Below are positions 1-12,048 of a stretch of 35,985 bases of DNA, piece after piece (within the stretch, counting starts at the first letter, position 1; each line of letters starts with the position of its first letter). The DNA is from Dimargaris cristalligena (lineage: Eukaryota > Kickxellomycota > Dimargaritomycetes > Dimargaritales > Dimargaritaceae). The stretch covers positions 1-35,985 of the forward strand of contig JANBQC010000269.1 of the NCBI GenBank assembly GCA_027576995.1, written 5' to 3'. The notes under the pieces were generated by a model, which saw only the letters and a list, made by a program, of their open reading frames with translations, was not told where the DNA came from and ran no database searches. The translations under genes were made by a program, and so were the position numbers.

Positions 1-3000
1 AAGTTATTCTCATATATATTCGCCCATACACGTATTATGTAAAACCTTATACAGCTGGTTTGAATTTCACCCATATGCTAATCTAATTGAAAGGAATACT
101 ACGTTTATAACTGCCAAAACGATGTATGTACCAATGTGAGCTATTTATATGATGCTGCACCTAGGTGCCAAGCATGGGCATATGCCTAGAGGTCATTTAC
201 AAATCTCACACCTTCAGCAGGGTGAAAGTATTTAAAAAAATTACCGCGTCAAAACTAGTATGCTCGGGACCAGGGATTAACCCGGGATAAGCACACTTGT
301 ACATATAGTTTTTTGTGGGTAGTTCATCGCCCACCAGCACCAAACACGGTGCGTTTGGTATAGCGACTATGGATTTAAATACCGTGACTTAACTGCCCGA
401 GTCAGGTAGTCCAATACTTCGAAATGACCATACCATATATAACCGATAGCAATAACCACGAAGGTTAAGCCCTTTAGTGGAATAGGAGATCCTCCGCTGT
501 ATGCTTTAAGGTGGAATCCGGTTATGCTCTTGGTGTCTTCTCCGACCATTGTAACTAAATCCCGCCCCATTCCCTATTTTATCTACCGACCGAGAGGGCC
601 CAAACCAGCTGAGAGATAGCTATTTATACCACATCTTAGGGTACCGTCTGTGTCACCGCTGCGCTATTCTTTTCCAACTTTAGAATCGAAGGAAGTCGTT
701 GATGTACCACCCCCTCACCACCCAAGTAACTGAAACCAAAATGTGGGTGCATAAAAAATAAAATAAAAACAGATCTAGAATGCAACAATGCCAGTTTCCA
801 TTTCTTGCCTAATTGCAAGTTTATCGGTCAAATTATAGTAATGTTGGTTTGCGCGGGCTGGGATGCCTCTATACTTTCTCCAGCGCGGGTGACCCTCCTA
901 CTATACAAGTAGGTAGAATGTGGCACAAAACAGGCCCAACCGAAGTCATTTTTATACTATTTAGGTTTTATAAAAACAATAAGTTTTTGGGGGGAAGGTG
1001 GTGGTATGCAATCCTAATAACTACAGAGGTGGGACCACTATTGAGTAGTTCAGCACAACTAACCCAAAATGGCATATAATAAATTAACCCCGACTATATG
1101 GGAAAACCCCAACTTGCTGGGCCATTCGGTTCCAGATACTTCCCCGTAAACCACCGACCCCATTATGGCCCGTACATTAAAAATGATACGCCATGGGGGA
1201 CGATCAACCTCTATCTTAAGACTGTAGATTTTCCTCTATACCATTGGTGCTTCTTTGGAAAATGAAGGGCTTCATATTCGCCATGCGCTACTATATTATA
1301 GTATACATGTGCTTTCAATTGAATCCTAATGTGTACTCTGTATACAGCGGCCAATGATATGCGAAGTTATCTAACGGTCTGTTTTTCAATAACCATAGAT
1401 TAATGGCCACACGTTTCCCAGCTTGCTTCCAAACAACTACTAGGCGGCAATCCCTTTTTGGATACCCATTAATTGCTTCGCTATTTTGATTAGCCTGAAA
1501 CTGAGGCTTTATTGTACTCTACATAGAGTACACTCCAGCTTATCTGTCACGTGACGCTATCGCCGCCACTTCCCACCATTGAGCTGTAGGAAATTGTGCG
1601 GTATTTTCTGCTGACTTGGGGGTAGTAATTGACAGGCACATATTTATTGCCAAGGAACACATGGGACATGTGCGCCATTACGACAGTTTGGGCCAGTCCA
1701 CCCCCTGCTGACTGCAAGCCGCAGTTTATCGCATAGCCTCTATCCAGAGAAATCGGGAAACGGATAAATAAATGATCAAATCGACGGAATTCCTGGGTGA
1801 TGACGTAGAGTGCAGCTTTAAGAAAGAAAGAAAAAGGGGAAGCTAGGCTGATTAATGTGACCCTCAGCAGATATACCAAAGCGCGGAGTGCATTCGGGCA
1901 CAGTCGGAGGGAAATGGGAACCCCGACGTACGTAAGCAGCTGGTAAAATGGTAAGGAAAGAGGCAACCCCACACCACAGATAAACTTATCTTCTATTCGT
2001 GCAGGAGAGGCGAGTGAGGGGGGGCCAATCCCTTCTATTCGATTTGCCGTTGGTCCACGAGCGACGCCCAATTTTGTTAGTCAGACTGGCAGTGAATCCC
2101 AGTCTGGTTGACTAACCAGATGGCTTCTGGGCCATGAATGCCAAAGAGCTGAGCTTCTCTCTGGTGTGTGGGTCCGACAATCCCTGGGGGAAGATTGGTG
2201 GATTTCAGTCGCCTACTTCCACTGACCGGCGACTTCCATTAAGCGGAGTTTCATCGATAGGTGGATTTTCGGTGTTATTGTTATACGGATGGGGCGCATT
2301 TCTCTGCCAGTATTATTAATAGAGGAAAGGATTATAGTTTCCTTAAGGGTGTAAATTTAGACTAGTAGCTGGGCATACTGGCGTGGCGTTTGGGGTTAAA
2401 GCTGGTTAGGGACAATCCGGTATACAAATAGATATTGCTGTTTCCGCAATAGGGGTATTGTCGTCAGTGGGCGGGGTAGTTGCTAATCTAGCCCAGTAAA
2501 CGACACGCATATGGCCCAAAGGGACGGCGGCGGGGTCGGTATGACGACGACAACAAACCTGGCAGGAATGTTTTCTTAATATCCCTTGGGCTATGTATGG
2601 GGCACTACTACAGAATGTCGGGAGGGCGGGGGTCTAACTCAAGTCTGGCCTCCTTTGACTGCTGCATGTATCCCCCAGTCACAATGACGTTGGCCCAGGC
2701 AGCCCCATCCTACGAATTAAGGCGTGGAGGTAGCTATTGTTTGGGGGGTATTACATCAGCCCGAGAGTCCCACGCATCTGGGACAAGGTCATTAAGGTTT
2801 ACATGCCAAAAACCCTACACGTGTTTGGCAAGATGGAAGATTTCGAGAAGGTTTGCGTAGACCCTTCGATGTCACGGGGTTACCCAAGATAACAAACCCT
2901 GCCCCGTCGAGTGCAGTAGTAACCAGGGGGGTGTCAAAGTAAGCCCGCCAAGCCGTACGTAGAGTAGTAGTAGTTGTATTGTGGCGAAATATCCTTGGCA

Positions 3001-3240
3001 CAAACCCATGGACAAGGCGACACTCCCCTACAAGTAGATGATTGTGAGGGGGAACATGAGCTCCGACCGATAGACCAGCCGAGTCGAGTCCTCCCTCTCC
3101 TTTCTACCCCGCCCAGCTTGGGACTTGGGGCTTGGCATTGTTTCGCCGCCAATGCTAGCCGAAGGGTCGTGACTTTGAATCGTCTGTATCACCATGACGC
3201 CTTCCCGTTTTCTTTTTTGCCCCTGTTAGAGGTGCTTGGG
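1..3240. other. Gene-free stretch, upstream
   Basis: I see no supportable gene here. Open frames are short, many begin only at non-ATG codons, and none resembles a known family. Composition is mixed, with AT-rich and G-rich patches and ordinary CpG content. A bulged inverted repeat lies at 2077-2115. A multi-exon gene with short exons could be missed by eye. Confidence 0.5.
2077..2115. repeat. Bulged inverted repeat
   Basis: The left arm TTAGTCAGACTGG (2077-2089) pairs with the right arm at 2099-2115, which ends in TTGACTAA and contains CCAGTCTGG. Four extra bases bulge from the right arm, and the loop is about nine bases. It is seen directly in the sequence; no function can be assigned. Confidence 0.5.
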
Positions 3241-5098
3241 ATTATGTAAGCCAGTACAGTGGCATCCCTTTCTTTATGGACCGCCTGCATTTTCGGGTGG
3301 TTCGGCGGATGCAAAGGGACTAAAAACTATGCAGGCTGCTGGGGTAGGTAGGGTATATCTTGTTAGAATAGCCCCGATAATCGGGGTATGTGTGTTTTCC
3401 ACTCTTTCCACAGGACCCGAGTTCCGCCAGCCGGCCCCGCTCGATTTATGTGGCCACGGACGATAGCGAAAAAAAAGGCGCCGGGAAAATAGAGAGGGAG
3501 AGAGAGAGAGGCGTAGGCTACTTTCTATCAGGTGTCCCCGCCGCTCGTTTCTTAGGCGGATGTTTTTATCGAGAAAACCCGTTTGGTGGCTATTGGCCCG
3601 AGCGGTGCCGTTGCTCTTGCTTCGGATTCTGGCACTTGGCGAATCGTTGGCGTATCGGACGGACACGGGCACCAATCACCGGCGTGCCCTTGCGGCTCCT
3701 TCATCAGCAAGGCTGAAAGATGTGCCGCGCAGAGAGTGAGAATGGGAGTGGGAAAGGGGGAGAGAAGGAAAGAGGAGAAAACCCCCCATCGGATTGCCCT
3801 GCCTACTAGAGAGACTGTATGCGTTTATTATATTCCCTCTCGCACTATGTATGCTATATGCGGTGGTGCTATATTTCCCCTCGTGGACCTATATAAAACA
3901 GTATCCCTCTCCACTCTGCGTCGCCTATTTTTCCCTTTCCTTGCTTCATCCCCGTCTCCTCTATTCTTCCTCGCGGTCCTTAATCAACAAGGCATTCTCT
4001 TTATCCTTCTTCCTTGCGCCCAGTGGATATATACATAATACCCAACTATACAACCCACTGGTAATTCAATTCGTCCTGCTTATTCACATCCGCCTGTGTG
4101 TATATATTATATATATCTTAGCCTCTCCTGATACTGCGTTGGTTTGGTTTTAGCCCAATCCCCCTTTTCATTCACTCCCGTTCGCTTGGTTTGGGTTACC
4201 AGTTAGCTGTTTCGGCTCCCCCTGTTCTTTTGGTTGATTGGGCGTCTCCCCCCCGCTCGGTTCCAACACCCCGCCGGTTTCACCTGTTCCGCCAATTTCT
4301 GGTAAGTATATATCCCCGGTTTGTGAAATAATCAAATAGATATGTAAAAAAACCCCCAATAACAAGCACCCCACCACCACTACTGTGTATTTGGGGCTAC
4401 TGTGGGTTGGCTGGGATGAGCCTGGCGAGTGTTCCGTTCTGTTGGTATTATTATCTACTCACCCTCTTGGAGCCTCACATCCATCCAATTGCTTACGAAG
4501 CGCTCCTCCTCTCCATCTTGGCTTTAAACCATGCCAAAAAACACACAGTTGTATTCTTTCTCTTCTCTCTATCTCCTGCCTTATATATCCCTCGTATTTC
4601 ACATACATTGGGCAGTTCACACCTCTTTTGCTTTCCTTCTCTCTCAACCTGCTCTAGGGTTTTTTTTATCCAAGTTGGGTTGATTTATTTATCTCTCTCT
4701 CCTCCTCCTTCACTGCGCATTATTTATACGTTGCTAATCAGACGTTGCGTTCTCTATTCCACCCTAGTTCTCTGTAGCCTTTCCATCTATCCAACGTAGA
4801 AATAGTGTGAGGGTGACCCTACCCACCATCTTATAGTAGTCTCTCCCCCCTGTTTACTGCTCCATCCTCCTTGTTTGGCCTGTCTTTGTCCCCCCCCCTC
4901 GAGCCCTCTATCTCTTGGACTTCTTCCTCTGGGTTCCTGACCCCTTGGTAAACACACCTCATCTGCGACGGCCCCCTAACTATATAATATTACCCCGTCC
5001 TTTTCTCCCTCTATGCTCCATCTGGTTTCCCTCTTTCCTGTTCAGGCGATCTCTCCTATTATTTCCTTATTTAGCACTATTAGCTCAACACTGCCACA
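3241..5098 (+). other. Pyrimidine-rich region upstream of LCB2 (promoter/leader)
   Basis: No convincing gene is seen. From about 3800 the plus strand becomes strongly CT-rich up to the LCB2 start, as is common in fungal promoters and 5' leaders. A purine run of GAGA type lies near 3490-3512. A TATATAAAA string sits at 3890-3898. A GTAAGT donor-like site at 4302 and a TTCAG acceptor-like site ending at 5045 could bound a 5'UTR intron, but this is inference. Confidence 0.45.
3890..3898 (+). promoter_or_regulatory. Possible TATA box for LCB2
   Basis: TATATAAAA is followed by a long CT-rich tract. It lies 1.2 kb before the LCB2 start, so it could serve LCB2 only if the leader is long or contains an intron. 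It is weak evidence on its own. Confidence 0.25.
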
Positions 5099-6847
5099 AT
5101 GGGTAAAGGCAAGCGCGCCACTTTCGACGTCAACCCCCACCTGGGCCACCAGCAGCCCACGCGCACTGACCGTATAGCCCTGGGTAAACTGGCCGCGGCT
5201 GACTCTTTCCAGGCTACCCACCAAGCCTTGGACGCCTCTACTCAAGCTTCCCGCGAACCCTCAGTGCTGGATCTCCATCCCGCCCACTGCTCTGCTGCCC
5301 ACTCCGCTTCGCCTCTACTCCAAGAGGCTCTGGACACTTCCGCCCTCCCCGCCAACAAACGTCGTCTGTTGGGTGCCCACGAACCGGCCAAGTTTGTGCA
5401 TATGGAGGAACCCGAGGTGCCCCTCTTTATCCTGGTCTCCACCTACTTCAGTTACCTGGTGCTGATTATCTTTGCTCACGTTCGCGACTTTTTGGGTAAA
5501 CGCTTCAAGAGCCACGAGTATACTTATTTACGGCACCACGACGGGTTTGCCCCCATTTTCTCCGACTTCGAGAGCCTTTGGCGTCGTCGTCTCTATCAGC
5601 GTATCCGTGATTGCTTCAACCGCCCCATTACCGGCGTGGCCGGCTCCTACGTGACTCTTATTGACCGGGTCACTCCGGACTTTTGCAAGACTTTTGAACT
5701 GACCGGGACCCACACCCGCACGCTCAACCTGGCTTCGTACAACTACCTGGGGTTCGCTCAGAGCACCGGTCCCTGTGCCGACAGTGTTGAACAGGCCATT
5801 GAGCGTCTCGGAGTGGGCAATGCCAGTTCCGTGGCCGAAATGGGTAATTCCCAGCTTCTGCGCGATACCGAAGCCATGGTAGCCCGCTTCCTGGGTGCTG
5901 AGGCCAGTTTGATTGTGAGCATGGGTTTCGCCACCAACTCCACCACTATTCCTGCCTTGGTCTCCAAGGGCTGTCTGCTTATTTCCGATGAACTGAACCA
6001 CTCGTCGCTCGTGACCGGCTCTCGCCTGTCCGGGGCTACTATCCGGGTCTTCCGCCACAATAGCACCACCCACCTCGAACGGGTCCTGCGGGAAGCGATT
6101 TCCCAGGGCCAGCCCCGTACCCACCGCCCTTGGAAGAAGATCCTGGTGGTGGTTGAAGGTCTGTATAGTATGGAGGGTCAGTTCTGCGATTTGCCCGGTA
6201 TCATGGCGCTCAAGGATAAGTATAAGTTCTACCTGTTCGTCGACGAGGCTCACTCCATCGGTGCCGTGGGTCCCCGCGGTCGTGGTGTTTGCGATTTTTA
6301 CGGCATCGACCCCTCTAAAGTCGATGTGCTTATGGGTACTTTCACCAAGAGTTTCGGTGCCGCTGGTGGTTACATTGCTGGCCGCAAGTCCCTTATTAAC
6401 CACCTCCGCCTCAACAACCACGCCTCGGTGTACGGCGAGTCCATGTCGGTCCCTGTTCTCCAGCAAGTGGCCAGCTCCATCCGCATTATCATGGGTGAAG
6501 ATGGTACCCACGACGGACAGCGTCGGTTGGAAACCCTGGCCTTCAATGGCATGTACTTCGCTAAGCGTCTACGGGAGCTTGGTTTCCTGACCCTTGGTAG
6601 CGATGGTTCGCCTGTTGTCCCCATGTTGCTTATGAACCCCGCCAAAATCCCGGCCTTCTCTCGGGAATGCCTGAAGCGCGGTATCTCAGTGGTGGTTGTG
6701 TCCTACCCCGCCACCCCCATTATTACTTCCCGGGTCCGGTTCTGTCTTTCTGCGTCTCATACTAAGGAGGATATGGATTACGCCCTGGAGCAGATCGAAA
6801 TTATTGGTCGGCGTTTGAAGCTGAAACTGGGTACCCCAGAGTTTTAA
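5099..6847 (+). CDS. LCB2: Serine palmitoyltransferase subunit 2 (LCB2/SPTLC2)
   Basis: This is the PLP-dependent catalytic subunit of serine palmitoyltransferase. It condenses L-serine with palmitoyl-CoA to 3-ketodihydrosphingosine, the first step of sphingolipid synthesis, as a heterodimer with LCB1 at the ER. The 582-residue frame is intronless. A hydrophobic membrane segment lies at about 108-127, followed by the alpha-oxoamine synthase fold. Visible catalytic residues are H301 in DELNHSS (ring-stacking His), D382 and H385 in DEAHSIG, and K417 in GTFTKSFG, the Schiff-base lysine. LCB1 subunits lack this lysine, so the gene is LCB2. The start has good context (CACAATGG). The cytosolic N-terminus of about 107 residues is somewhat longer than I recall for yeast Lcb2. 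It is convergent with SNX3. The identification is secure. Confidence 0.97.
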   Translation: MGKGKRATFDVNPHLGHQQPTRTDRIALGKLAAADSFQATHQALDASTQASREPSVLDLHPAHCSAAHSASPLLQEALDTSALPANKRRLLGAHEPAKFVHMEEPEVPLFILVSTYFSYLVLIIFAHVRDFLGKRFKSHEYTYLRHHDGFAPIFSDFESLWRRRLYQRIRDCFNRPITGVAGSYVTLIDRVTPDFCKTFELTGTHTRTLNLASYNYLGFAQSTGPCADSVEQAIERLGVGNASSVAEMGNSQLLRDTEAMVARFLGAEASLIVSMGFATNSTTIPALVSKGCLLISDELNHSSLVTGSRLSGATIRVFRHNSTTHLERVLREAISQGQPRTHRPWKKILVVVEGLYSMEGQFCDLPGIMALKDKYKFYLFVDEAHSIGAVGPRGRGVCDFYGIDPSKVDVLMGTFTKSFGAAGGYIAGRKSLINHLRLNNHASVYGESMSVPVLQQVASSIRIIMGEDGTHDGQRRLETLAFNGMYFAKRLRELGFLTLGSDGSPVVPMLLMNPAKIPAFSRECLKRGISVVVVSYPATPIITSRVRFCLSASHTKEDMDYALEQIEIIGRRLKLKLGTPEF

Positions 6848-7675
6848 TGAGGGGAGGATGTAAAGGATTATTTGGCCCGTCATATTTCTGGGGTCGTATT
6901 CTTTTCCCGCCTTTCAGTTATCGTGTATGCTATTTCTATTATATATTCTGATCTTTGTTCTACTCCCCTAATTAATTTTTCTGCCAACCCTTCAATAGTC
7001 ATTTAATTTACCTCGCTCATCTATTTCTATTTTGCAATCGTATTTATTAATTATAATCAGGTCATCTGCCATTTTCTATTATTTATGAGGGTGCTATGAT
7101 GTGGTCATACCTCATTTACTCGCGTTGTTAATGGACACTCGGGTCTCTGGAGCCATTGGTGCTTTTACTAGTTCCGTATTTGGTCATCTCTTTATAGACA
7201 GTATATTGTCGATTATTATTGCACATTTCAACGATGCGTGAAATTAATCTTAACTAAAACTAAATCAATCCATCTAACTGCCTTCAGTTGTCGCTAAGGA
7301 GGAAAATACAGTTATTCAGAACGTCATAATTGATGCACGTTAGGTAAGAATGAATCGCCCCTCCTTAATAATATCACTAGTTAGTATCTCAATGGTATAT
7401 AAGAAGACTACGAGAGGGGGGGAGGATTGGTGCGGGAAGCATAGGATCATATGTATTGAAATATATAATAAACGAGGTATAAATGATTGCAAGAATGGGA
7501 GAGGACGATGGAATTAATCGTAAGGGGGAATAAAGGAAAGTTGCTTGCTACTGATAAATTATACAAATAGTACGCAGGTTGGGGGGATAGACATACGGGG
7601 GAGATGGATGTTCAACATTTGGTTGAGAAGGAGATTGGAGTAGGAAGGGAAGGGAAAATTGGGCACGAATTATGA
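6848..7675. other. Convergent intergenic spacer LCB2/SNX3
   Basis: This 828-bp AT-rich spacer separates the 3' ends of two convergent genes. It should hold both 3'UTRs and polyadenylation sites. I see no open frame or structured element that I can support. Confidence 0.6.
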
Positions 7676-8628
7676 TCAGTAGTTGTAGTTTTCCTTGGTG
7701 AAGTTGGGGTCTTGGACAAAGGCAGCGAGTACTTTACTGCCCGTTTGCAGAAGAGGATGTCCCGCAACACTGTAGAATTGGATAGTAGTGGGGTTACCGC
7801 GGATATGTATGGCAAGTGGATAGTAACGTAGTAGGGGTTATATTAGTTATCGGTATACTGTTGCATTCCATGACATCAGTCCGCAAGGGACAGGGGTGGG
7901 CTGGTTGAGAGGATGTTATAGTAGAGTATATTGGCAGACGTGATAGGGGTGATTGTATACATTCAGCACCCGTTGAGCCATTGGTGCTAGGATAGGGTCA
8001 AGGGTTTTTCGGGCAAGCACTGTTCATATACTACTCCCCTTTACACTTTCACTAATAAGTACCCAGGGGAATCTAGCTGGGAATGATATTATATTTCCTG
8101 TGCACCATTCCAATCCGCAATATAGAAACTAGCCTCTACCCACGCCACGAGGGATATGCTACGCGGCGTGCCGAAGCGAATACATATATATATATATATT
8201 GGTATATGTGTGTGAATGAACAGGTTTAGCGGTTTCTGGACTACTTACATTTGCAGGAACCGTTCGAGGCCCAAACGACGGGTTTCAATCACCTCGTCGG
8301 TGAACCGGTTGGTGAAGACTTTACCGGGCAACGGGGGAATATTCACCTTGGAGGTTTCCCGTTCCAGCATATCCCGGAACCATTCGAAGTCGCTGTACCG
8401 GCGACGCACGGCACTCTGTTTCAGTTTAAAGGCCGGGATGTTGGTACGACAGCCGATTTCATAGTCGGTGTACATTTTGCGGCCGAACCCGTGGGTTTGG
8501 GGGTTGCGTACTTCGATTTCGAGAAAGTTTTCGGGGATGCCGTAGATTTCGTCAATGGACTGCTCGCGGGTTTCGAGACGGGTGGCGGCGGTGAAGGCCC
8601 GGGGAAATGAGGAGCCACCGGTGACCAT
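7676..8628 (-). CDS. SNX3: Sorting nexin 3 (Snx3/Grd19), PX domain
   Basis: This is a small PX-only sorting nexin that binds PI3P on early endosomes and works with retromer to recycle cargo to the Golgi. Two exons on the minus strand are 8628-8249 and 7769-7676. They join a codon split 2+1 (AT|T, Ile) across a GTAAGT...CTACAG intron. The product has 157 residues, close to the ~160 usual for the family. The PX signature is clear: FLEIEV near residue 35, the basic [10 protein letters not shown] stretch at about 75-84 that contacts PI3P, and the PPLPGK loop near 97-102. The second exon supplies the conserved [14 protein letters not shown] segment and ends in NYNY. The start codon has strong context (ACCACCATGG). 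The sequence resembles yeast Grd19 more than human SNX3. Confidence 0.95.
7770..8248 (-). other. SNX3 intron (479 nt)
   Basis: The donor GTAAGTAG starts at 8248 and the acceptor CTACAG ends at 7770, both read on the minus strand. It is the longest coding intron I model in the window and contains an (AT)8 run at 8184-8199. Joining the exons restores an uninterrupted Snx3 C-terminus. Confidence 0.9.
8184..8199. repeat. (AT)8 microsatellite
   Basis: An uninterrupted AT dinucleotide run inside the SNX3 intron. Confidence 0.95.
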
Positions 8629-9710
8629 GGTGGTATTCTAGAGACGGTGGTGGTAGTAGTCGAAATTAGAGTACTCTGCTGGAATAAGCAGGAAACACAA
8701 AGCTAAGATTAAGGGGGATGGTACAAGAGGCCGAAGCACAAAAAGGGTGGGAATGGATGACAAGGGCAGAATGTCTAGATGAAACCGCGGCTACTGTTTA
8801 ATGGGTGGAAAAAAAGGGGAGGGGGTGTATTATAATAGTTTACCAAACGAATGGGCGGGGCCAAAATAAGGCGAGAAATAAGTAGAGGGGGTTTTGCGCG
8901 TGGGTCAGTGTATCAGGGTCAGGTGAAGAACAACTGGGCTGGGCTCTCCTTTATCCACATTCCAACTAATACTAAGCTGAAGAAGGAAGATGCCTTTTTG
9001 GCAAGTAAGTAAGTTGTTATACGGAAGGAAGGGTTGTTGGGCGTTATAAAGTAAGTGCAGGCCACCCAAGGCAAGAGATATTGGCCCGGCTGGTGGCGCC
9101 CCAGTAGTACTCCCGGCTCTATGACGAAAGTGGGGTAGTGGGAATAAATGGGCGGGCTAGCGAAGCGTTGGGGACTGGCGAGGAGGTGTAACCCCTCCCC
9201 TACTGGCCGAGCGCGCTTCCTTAGGAGTTGCTTAAGCTCCAGATATAGAATATATATTATTGTGCACATCACCCTGCCTTGTATTTGCACTAGCTATTTA
9301 CCTATTCATCTGGTTTAAGTGACTGTTTAACAACTTCTCTGCTCCACAGCCGCCTTCAATCCCAACCCCCAATGTATTACACTCCTTTTGTTAGGGCCAT
9401 ACTGCCACCATCTTGATTACTTTACGACGAATATCTTTGTGTAGTCAAAGTGGGATATTGTTGATTATCATATCTCAGTTCCTGAAAATAACACAGTCCG
9501 TCGTTCACTTTGGATATCAACGCATTTGTATTTTACTGGCCTTGCACGTTGGAAATTCACACTGGTGCTATATTAATCTGCGGGATGCGCACTTGGCTTA
9601 CCATTACTTAAAGATGCAGTTTTAGAATGAGGAATGGCGATATGGTGCACCCCACCTCCCCTTTCATACTAATCCGTTGCTCCCTTACTCGGCCTCGTCC
9701 TGTAATATAG

Positions 9711-9726
9711 ATATATATATATATAT
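9711..9726. repeat. (AT)8 microsatellite
   Basis: An uninterrupted AT dinucleotide run in the spacer between SNX3 and secreted gene A. Confidence 0.95.
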
Positions 9727-10158
9727 TTCAGTGAACGGCGTATCCTAGATCTTTTCTATCAGTCCATCAGACTAATATACCCCCGTGTCATCCTCGTTGA
9801 GTAGACGTGTATGACTCTTGAGCGCACACCTTTCCCATCGACGACCCAAGCAATAATAGGATGTGCACAGTGGCGTTTCCAAAAGGAAAGGCTCATTCAA
9901 CTACAGTGTAGTACAGAATTCGTTCCCCCATCCGAAGGAGAGGTAAGGGGGGACCCAGTCTCTGGGTTATCCTATGAAGGTCCGGGGTCCTCTAATCTCA
10001 CCCTAAACCTACACCAAAAGCCCCCGTAAGAGGGAAAACGACCCGAGCCTTGCCATGAGCGACTCCCCCCCAAAAAGCTAGTTTAGCCAAATTTTGCGTT
10101 CCGAATAGTAGTGCTACCCCCTCCCCCATCTCTCACCTTCCTCTTGGGACCACACACA

Positions 10159-10180
10159 CTCTCTCTCTCTCTCTCTCTCT
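10159..10180. repeat. (CT)11 microsatellite
   Basis: A pure CT run preceded by a short AC run. It lies just upstream of the presumed TATA element of secreted gene A. It may act as a promoter pyrimidine tract, but that is inference. Confidence 0.95.
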
Positions 10181-10187
10181 GAGATAA

Positions 10188-10195
10188 TTATAAAT
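10188..10195 (+). promoter_or_regulatory. Possible TATA box, secreted gene A
   Basis: TTATAAAT lies about 250 bases before the start codon. The other two family members have TATA-like strings at 284 and 270 bases before theirs, which gives mild support. Confidence 0.35.
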
Positions 10196-10440
10196 GATAG
10201 TGACTCCTCCTCTATTTCGCAGATATTATGGACCTCTTCTCTCTTTTTATATATATGTATATACACTGGCACCCTTATAATCATATATAGTTACCGTTTA
10301 TATTGCTCCCCTTCCACACACGCATCAACTCCGTGATTTAATAGTCATCCAAGTTGTTTCCGCCTCCAGCCTAGATTATTTTTTTGATATCATTCCTTTT
10401 CTCTGCCACCGGCTCGTCTCCAAGGGCTCGATTTAAAAAT

Positions 10441-12048
10441 ATGAGGGTTTCTACAACTTTGCTGAGTCTAACCGCCCTTCTCGCGAATCCAGTTGCATTG
10501 GGGAGCTTCTTTCCTCCCATTTTTTCAACTAAACAGAGCACAGTCGCGCTCACGGAAACTGGAAGCGAGCCCCCGCACATCATCACTGGTGGCCAGACCC
10601 CAGTTTTAGCTCGATTTGGTCAACCCGTACGTTCGTCCAGGCCGCCTACTGTAAATAGCCAAGAGGATACTCCCCCTCTTTCAAGCTATACCGCTATAGA
10701 CGTATGTTTCCTATTTGGTAGCACATACACACACCCCCTCACGCATCCTCCTCAAATTGCTACACATCTAAAGGTCCCACATATGCATTTCCAATGACTT
10801 ACGCCGCCATAATTTACCACCAATCCCTTCCCTATATCAAACTGTACGCCCCAATTTCATACTTAGATTATCGACCACTGGGACACCCATGTCCTTAATA
10901 TCCAACAACTTCTGATAAGCAAGGAAATGTGGGATACGTACTCCCCCTTGTGGTATACACTCGCCAATTTGGAGACCTGGGATACCTACTTGAAGAGTCT
11001 TCGGCCCAGGCCCAATGCCCCGCCCGCCCCCAGCCAGATGGAAATTGAGTTGGGCCGCCGCTACATGGCCGAAATGAAAAAACGGCAACAGAAACCTGGC
11101 CAAGCCGTTGCACGCGAGTCCCTAGCCTACAGCCGTCGCATCCCCGTCTGTTTGAGAGAAATTAGCCCCGAGTCCCTGAAGCAGGAATTCCCGGTGGTGA
11201 GCCGGGCCACGGGTAAACTATTGGCCGATTTACTGGTCCTAGTTTCCAACCGGCGCGGCCCCCCTCTCTCACCCGCCGCCGACCCTACGATGATCCCGGC
11301 CGCGGAGCCCCAGTTTCTCATCGACCGCACGTTGAGTTTCGGGGCGGCCAAGGTGATTCTACCAACGGTGGTAGACCGAATGACTACGGCTGGGCTATGG
11401 CGACTGTATTGCCTGGATCAATGGGACGAAATCCAGAATTATTTTAAATTGGCTGGACAAGTGGCCGAAAAGGCCTCGGCGACCCGCGGGGGTGTTGGAG
11501 GTGAGGGGATATCCCGCCGGACGGCCCTCATTGGTCAGCATGCCCGGCTGATGACCACCATGGCGGCTTTATTTGAAAACGAGGACCGGGTGAAGTGGCT
11601 TCTCAACTATATCGATTTTGATTTTCCGAGTACTGACCCCCATCACCTCATCGAGTACCAGCGGCAGTATCTGCAGGACTTGAATAACCACCAACTGGGG
11701 AATGCGGCTGGGTTCCTGCATAAAGTATGGCCCTTGACGAAAGGCCTTACGCGGATGTCGGCCCAGGTATGGTCAGACACTAGCGCTAGGGGAGGAGAGA
11801 AGACGGCGACTGTAATCTACGGACAGTCCCCTACTAAACCGGATGGCCCGACGTCGGGGAATAATTTCCCGTTCCTGAACGAGCAATACACGTGGCTAAA
11901 GTGGAATGGCCTTCTCTATGTGGCGGTGCCTTCCTTGGCCTTTCGTGATCCAAATAACGACATTAAATTGTTGTCTAGAAACACCCCGGCCGATTGGCCG
12001 GCCATGGCTTACCACAGAGATGTTTCAATTCTTGAGAGGCCCATGTAA
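10441..12048 (+). CDS. Secreted protein, private family, paralogue A
   Basis: I do not recognise this family. The model has two exons, 10441-10701 and 10867-12048, with a phase-0 intron (GTATGT...TTAG), giving 480 residues. The N-terminus is a signal peptide: MR, a hydrophobic core (TTLLSLTALLA) and a likely cut near residue 21 after ALG. A linker rich in Pro, Ser and Thr runs to about residue 87. Exon 2 encodes the part shared with paralogues B and C: an HWD motif just after the intron, LETWDTY, QEFP, LPTVVDR (252-258), GQHAR (310-314), a PFLNEQY-type block and a C-terminal W-x-x-x-AYH. Few cysteines are present, so this is not a disulfide-rich effector. I chose 10441 rather than the in-frame codon at 10384 because the signal peptide begins there and matches B and C. 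Confidence 0.82.

Larger units (their letters stand above)
8629..10440. other. Divergent intergenic spacer SNX3/secreted gene A
   Basis: This 1.8-kb spacer holds the promoters of SNX3 (leftward) and secreted gene A (rightward). It contains (AT)8 at 9711-9726, (CT)11 at 10159-10180 and a TATA-like site near 10188. The open frames here are short and show no recognisable protein. Confidence 0.6.

Noticed and set aside
1547..2071. 174-codon minus-strand frame
   Set aside because: It starts at TTG and reads as random sequence; no conserved motif.
5528..6511. Long open frame of 327 codons on the minus strand
   Set aside because: It is a shadow antisense to LCB2, caused by the biased third-position codon use of that gene; it has no recognisable domain.
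7151..7988. The 14-mer GAGCCATTGGTGCT occurs at about 7150 and 7975
   Set aside because: One or two shared 14-mers are expected by chance in a window of this size; it contains an inverted CCAAT box but nothing else supports function.
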